A DNA stretch of 54,119 nt from Hyphomonas sp. CY54-11-8 (GTDB lineage: Bacteria; Pseudomonadota; Alphaproteobacteria; Caulobacterales; Hyphomonadaceae): contig NZ_AWFD01000009.1 in NCBI RefSeq assembly GCF_000682735.1, forward strand, positions 1 through 54,119, written 5' to 3'. A program made the position numbers and the translations under genes. Below, in pieces: positions 51,699 through 54,119 of this stretch (position 1 is its first letter; every line of letters begins with the position of its first letter). Below the pieces are notes generated by a model that saw only the letters and a list, made by a program, of their open reading frames with translations, did not search any database and had not been told where the DNA came from.

Positions 51699-52971
51699 GA
51701 GACATGGGTGACAGATTGTACCGGACACATGGGTAACACTTCTCGCTTTGGCGGGAGGTTGAGATGCCATGGAAGGAACAATCAAAAATGGACGAGAGGC
51801 TACGCTTTGTTGCGCGCCGGCTTGAAGGCGAGTCGATGACGGATCTTTGCCGTGAGTTCGGGATTTCCCGGAAGACGGGCTACAAGATCTTTAATCGCTA
51901 TAAGGAAGAAGGGCTGATCGCCCTGGAGGACCGTTCCCGTCGGCCCGTGCGGTACGCCAACCAGCTACCCGTCCCGATCGAACGGGCGATCATCGAGGCA
52001 AAGAAAGACAAGCCCAGCTGGGGTGCCCGCAAGATCCGGGAACTGCTGGTGCGTCGCCTGGCAGGGGATGTACGCATTCCGGCTCATTCGACCATTCATG
52101 CGGTTCTGGACCGTCACGGCCTGGTGAAGAAGGCTGGCCGGAAGCGCCAGAGGGCATTGGGAACCGCCCTGTCCGCCGGCTCGGTTCCCAATGCCCTCTG
52201 GTGTGTCGACTTCAAGGGCGAGTTCCGTCTCGGCAACCAGGCCTACTGTTACCCTCTGACGGTCACCGACCGTGCCTCACGCTTCATCCTGGCCTGCGAG
52301 GCCCTGGAGGGCACAAAGGAGGCGCCCGTCATCGAAGCCTTCCATACCCTGTTCCGGGCGCGTGGCCTGCCGAAGGCCATACGCTCAGACAATGGCGTGC
52401 CGTTTGCCAGTCCCAACGGTCTTTACAATCTCTCGAAACTCTCGGTCTGGTGGCTGAGGCTCGGCATCGCCATCGAACGCATCAAGCCCGGACATCCGCA
52501 GCAGAACGGCCGGCATGAGCGTATGCACCTGACCCTCAAGCAGGAAACCACCCGGCCGGCTTCAGCCAATCCCCTCCAGCAGCAGGTCCGCTTCGATGAC
52601 TTCGTTAGCGAGTACAACACAGAGCGCCCTCATGAAGGGCTCGATATGGCAACGCCGGCAGAGGTCTACACACCCTCAGCCCGGATCTATGAAGGCCTGC
52701 CGGAGATCGATTATCCCTTCCATGATCGCGAGGTCCTGATAACCGCCTGCGGCCGGATCTGCATGCATCGGAAGAAAATCAACATCTCAACCGTGCTCGC
52801 CGGTCAGCGGGTCGGAATCAAGGAGGTCGATGACGGAATCTGGCTCGTCACCTTCATGCACTATGACCTCGGATACATTGACCTCGAGCAGAGAACCCTG
52901 CAGACCATCAACAACCCGTTCGGAGCGAATGTGTAACCTATCTCTCCGGTACAAAGTGTTACCTATGTCTC
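51699..52971 (+). mobile_element. IS481-family insertion sequence, 1.27 kb
   Basis: Terminal inverted repeats of about 42 bp flank the transposase: left 51699-51740 starts GAGACATGGGTGACAG, right 52930-52971 is its imperfect complement (GAGACATAGGTAACAC when read inward). Each TIR contains two similar modules, GAGACAT-GGT-type and TGTACCGGA-type. No target duplication is visible at either possible boundary. The element lies between the GntR operator region and a tRNA fragment. Confidence 0.8.
51764..52936 (+). CDS. IS481-family DDE transposase
   Basis: Transposase of 390 residues, apparently complete. The N-terminal HTH is LEGESMTDLCREFGISRKTG and the rve integrase core carries Asp149 (LWCVDFKGEF), Asp209 (AIRSDNGVPF) and Glu252 (NGRHERMH). 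WVDRHERPHEGL-type conservation appears as YNTERPHEGLDM. A C-terminal extension of about 90 residues (AGQRVGIKEVDDGIWLVTFM) is typical of long IS481 members. GGAGG precedes the start. Confidence 0.94.
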   Translation: MPWKEQSKMDERLRFVARRLEGESMTDLCREFGISRKTGYKIFNRYKEEGLIALEDRSRRPVRYANQLPVPIERAIIEAKKDKPSWGARKIRELLVRRLAGDVRIPAHSTIHAVLDRHGLVKKAGRKRQRALGTALSAGSVPNALWCVDFKGEFRLGNQAYCYPLTVTDRASRFILACEALEGTKEAPVIEAFHTLFRARGLPKAIRSDNGVPFASPNGLYNLSKLSVWWLRLGIAIERIKPGHPQQNGRHERMHLTLKQETTRPASANPLQQQVRFDDFVSEYNTERPHEGLDMATPAEVYTPSARIYEGLPEIDYPFHDREVLITACGRICMHRKKINISTVLAGQRVGIKEVDDGIWLVTFMHYDLGYIDLEQRTLQTINNPFGANV

Positions 52972-52992
52972 CGGGTCGGACATATCTCCGCA

Positions 52993-53038
52993 TGGTGCCG
53001 GCTGCAGGACTCGAACCCGCGACCCTCTGATTACAAAA
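52993..53038 (-). other. tRNA-Thr(TGT) 3' fragment, probable attachment-site scar
   Basis: The minus strand reads from the anticodon loop (TTTGTAA with anticodon TGT) through TCAGAGGGTC, the T-arm GCGGGTTCGAGTCCTGC and the acceptor strand AGCCGGCACCA with CCA. The 5' half (GCCGGCT, D-arm) is absent upstream; instead the sequence diverges before the anticodon. Site-specific elements leave just this 3' portion at their far end. By orientation, the intact tRNA gene and the element would lie to the right, beyond the window. Confidence 0.75.
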
Positions 53039-53297
53039 ATCGGAACAAGAATACGGCAATCACCTAAATGCTTTAATTACAGAGCACTAGGGTTTTCTCG
53101 AGATCATGGATTGTCAGGAAATGACGTTAAAATCCGCATTTTGCGCGCCAGTTGCGCGCCAGTGAGCTATGCATTCGTGCGCATGGCAGGGCACTTTGAC
53201 GACCGGAAGCACTTGTTTTTCGCCGCCATTTCCGGCGCCCATTGATGCTGCCCCAAGCCGGGGCAGACATCTACCTTGGGGCGGGCTCTTGCCGCGA
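53039..53297. other. Gene-free tail of attachment region
   Basis: Apart from the 11-bp repeat I see nothing that codes. Short open frames here have no support. Confidence 0.4.
53141..53162. repeat. Tandem 11-bp repeat TTGCGCGCCAG x2
   Basis: Two exact copies abut each other about 100 bp inside the tRNA fragment. The position suits integrase arm-type sites of an attachment region, which is only a suggestion. Confidence 0.55.
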
Positions 53298-53660
53298 CTA
53301 ATCCTGAGGTGGCTCTTGCCCATCAGGCGGAACCTCACCAGGCGCCTCCGATGTGTCAGCAGGTGCGGGGGACGCGCTGTCGCCGGGTACAGGCGGAGAA
53401 GTTTCCGCGGAAGCCGGAGCCGTGCCTTCCGAATCCGGGAGGGGCTCTTCTTCCGGAGGCGGAGCGGCAGGCTCTTCTGAAGACGGCAGCCCCGGCTCCA
53501 CCGTTTCAGCAGTCCCTCCCGAGCCGGAACCTGATGTCTCATTCGGCGGTTCCGGTTGAGGCGCGTACACTTCACTCGTCGGCTGATTTGCTTCCGGCTT
53601 GTTACAAGCAGCCATCAACAGCAAAGCCATTGTTGCTGGCAAGAGGATGGAAAATTTCAT
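53298..53660 (-). CDS. Pro/Glu-rich putative lipoprotein
   Basis: Protein of 120 residues. MKFSILLPATMALLLMAAC is a lipoprotein signal with the lipobox Cys19, so the mature part would be anchored by lipid. The remainder is low complexity with many Pro, Glu, Ser and Gly residues (EPAAPPPEEEPLPDSEGTAP), lacking any fold signature. AGGAACAGGCC precedes the start. Such proteins are often surface or periplasmic spacers. It lies in the mobile border near the tRNA scar. Function unknown. Confidence 0.7.
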   Translation of the reverse strand: MKFSILLPATMALLLMAACNKPEANQPTSEVYAPQPEPPNETSGSGSGGTAETVEPGLPSSEEPAAPPPEEEPLPDSEGTAPASAETSPPVPGDSASPAPADTSEAPGEVPPDGQEPPQD

Positions 53661-53842
53661 TGGCCTGTTCCTTCCTGAAAGGCGGCTTTATGCTTGCAGT
53701 AGTTTGCTCTGGAACTCGCCTTCACGGTTGACTTTTCTCAATTCCGGCCCGGCACCGTAGTCTCCCATCGAGCAGAGTTCTTTGTACCTGGTGACCTGAG
53801 CCCCGTCTGGTCCCGCATTTGAATGGAGAGTCTGTCGCAAGT
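53661..53842. other. Spacer between lipoprotein gene and 51-bp repeats
   Basis: 182 bp. No gene or clear signal seen, apart from the promoter expected for the minus-strand lipoprotein gene. Confidence 0.4.
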
Positions 53843-53995
53843 GAACCGCTCCCAAAATTGCCCTCATTCGGGGCTGGAGTTTTTGGCGCTTCTGAACTGC
53901 TCCCAAAAGTGCCCTCATTCGGGGCTGGAGTTTTTGGCACCTCTGAACTGCTCCCAAAAGTGCCCTCATTCGGGGCTGGAGTTTTTGGCGCCTCC
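53843..53995. repeat. Three tandem 51-bp repeats next to IS3 transposase end
   Basis: Units 53843-53893, 53894-53944 and 53945-53995 share GAACTGCTCCCAAAA-TGCCC and TCATTCGGGGCTGGAGTTTTT with only a few differences. The 51-bp length keeps frames open, so spurious ORFs with 17-residue repeats appear on both strands. The unit start (TG)AACTGCTCCCAAAA looks like an IS3-type terminal repeat. Confidence 0.85.
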
Positions 53996-54119
53996 TCACC
54001 TTAGCGGGCTGGCTTCGCCGAGGTGATTCATCAGTGTAATCGGGGGCATATTCCCGATCGCGCTGTGCGGTCTTACCGTGTTGTAGATGGGGTGGATGGC
54101 TCCTGCTCCCACCGCCGCA
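53996..54119 (-). CDS. IS3-family transposase (OrfB) C-terminal end, partial
   Basis: Minus-strand frame ending in TGA at 53996-53998. It gives IYNTVRPHSAIGNMPPITLM and NHLGEASPLR, the C-terminal rve-domain tail of IS3-type OrfB (YN-x-x-RPHSAIG). The upstream residues (AAVGAGAIHP) do not look like the usual WRxDYN context, so the copy could be truncated or recombined near 54085. The gene leaves the window. The stop directly abuts the 51-bp repeats. Confidence 0.7.
   Translation of the reverse strand, partial: AAVGAGAIHPIYNTVRPHSAIGNMPPITLMNHLGEASPLR

Noticed and set aside
52979..53060. Complete tRNA gene
   Set aside because: Only the sequence from the anticodon loop to CCA matches tRNA-Thr; D-arm and 5' acceptor strand are missing.
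53688..54026. Several short frames with 17-residue repeats
   Set aside because: They arise from the 51-bp DNA repeats, which keep all frames open; no start context or domain supports a protein.
1..54119. CRISPR array
   Set aside because: No series of identical 24-40 bp repeats with unique spacers of constant length was seen; the only regular arrays are 11, 12 and 51 bp tandem repeats without spacers.

Overview
The window looks like chromosome of a GC-rich alphaproteobacterium, possibly of the Hyphomonadaceae/Caulobacterales type. The reasons are the GC-rich coding bias, two large TonB-dependent receptors, branched-chain amino acid catabolic operons, a cydDC/cydABX set with a divergent promoter region, and a DUF3422 gene. 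The taxonomic guess is inference; no rRNA or complete tRNA gene is present.

Layout. 1-3302: leucine catabolism (3'-truncated methylcrotonyl-CoA carboxylase beta subunit and isovaleryl-CoA dehydrogenase) with a divergent LysR gene. 3400-7100: accessory patch with an IS6-type element, a 12-bp repeat cluster, an AbiE-like type IV toxin-antitoxin pair and an orphan gene. 7105-9567: PepSY membrane protein and DUF3422 protein. 9573-17905: respiratory/stress module made of cydDC (minus strand), divergent cydA-cydB-cydX, a monoheme cytochrome c gene in the same run, a convergent Rrf2 (NsrR/RirA-type) regulator gene and a 1-Cys peroxiredoxin. 17986-25574: miscellaneous metabolism (ATP-grasp protein, XRE regulator, CaiB-type CoA transferase, GNAT, two alpha/beta hydrolases, SDR, PKHD-type dioxygenase). 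25780-27864: ZnuD-like TonB receptor behind a Zur/Fur-like palindrome. 27952-32191: LysR gene with mmsA, enoyl-CoA hydratase and mmsB (valine degradation). 32197-37612: ROK sugar kinase and an RND efflux pair.

37655-51539 is a compact catabolic and uptake island. It encodes a flavin reductase, a TetR regulator, an HsaA/acyl-CoA-dehydrogenase-like flavin monooxygenase, an NTF2-like protein, a VOC metalloprotein, an acyl-CoA ligase, an atypical crotonase, a GlcG/HbpS protein, an MFS transporter, a TonB receptor, a second TetR, an amidohydrolase and a GntR regulator. Four intergenic regions inside it carry the same 16-bp pattern (YTKAT-N6-ATCAG), which suggests one regulon for uptake, transport and degradation of an unidentified, probably aromatic or polycyclic, compound. 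This is the best candidate for an undescribed system.

51699-54119 is a mobile border. It holds an intact IS481-type element, a 3' fragment of tRNA-Thr(TGT) that looks like an integration scar, a tandem 11-bp repeat, a Pro/Glu-rich lipoprotein gene, three 51-bp tandem repeats and the C-terminal end of an IS3-type transposase that runs off the window.
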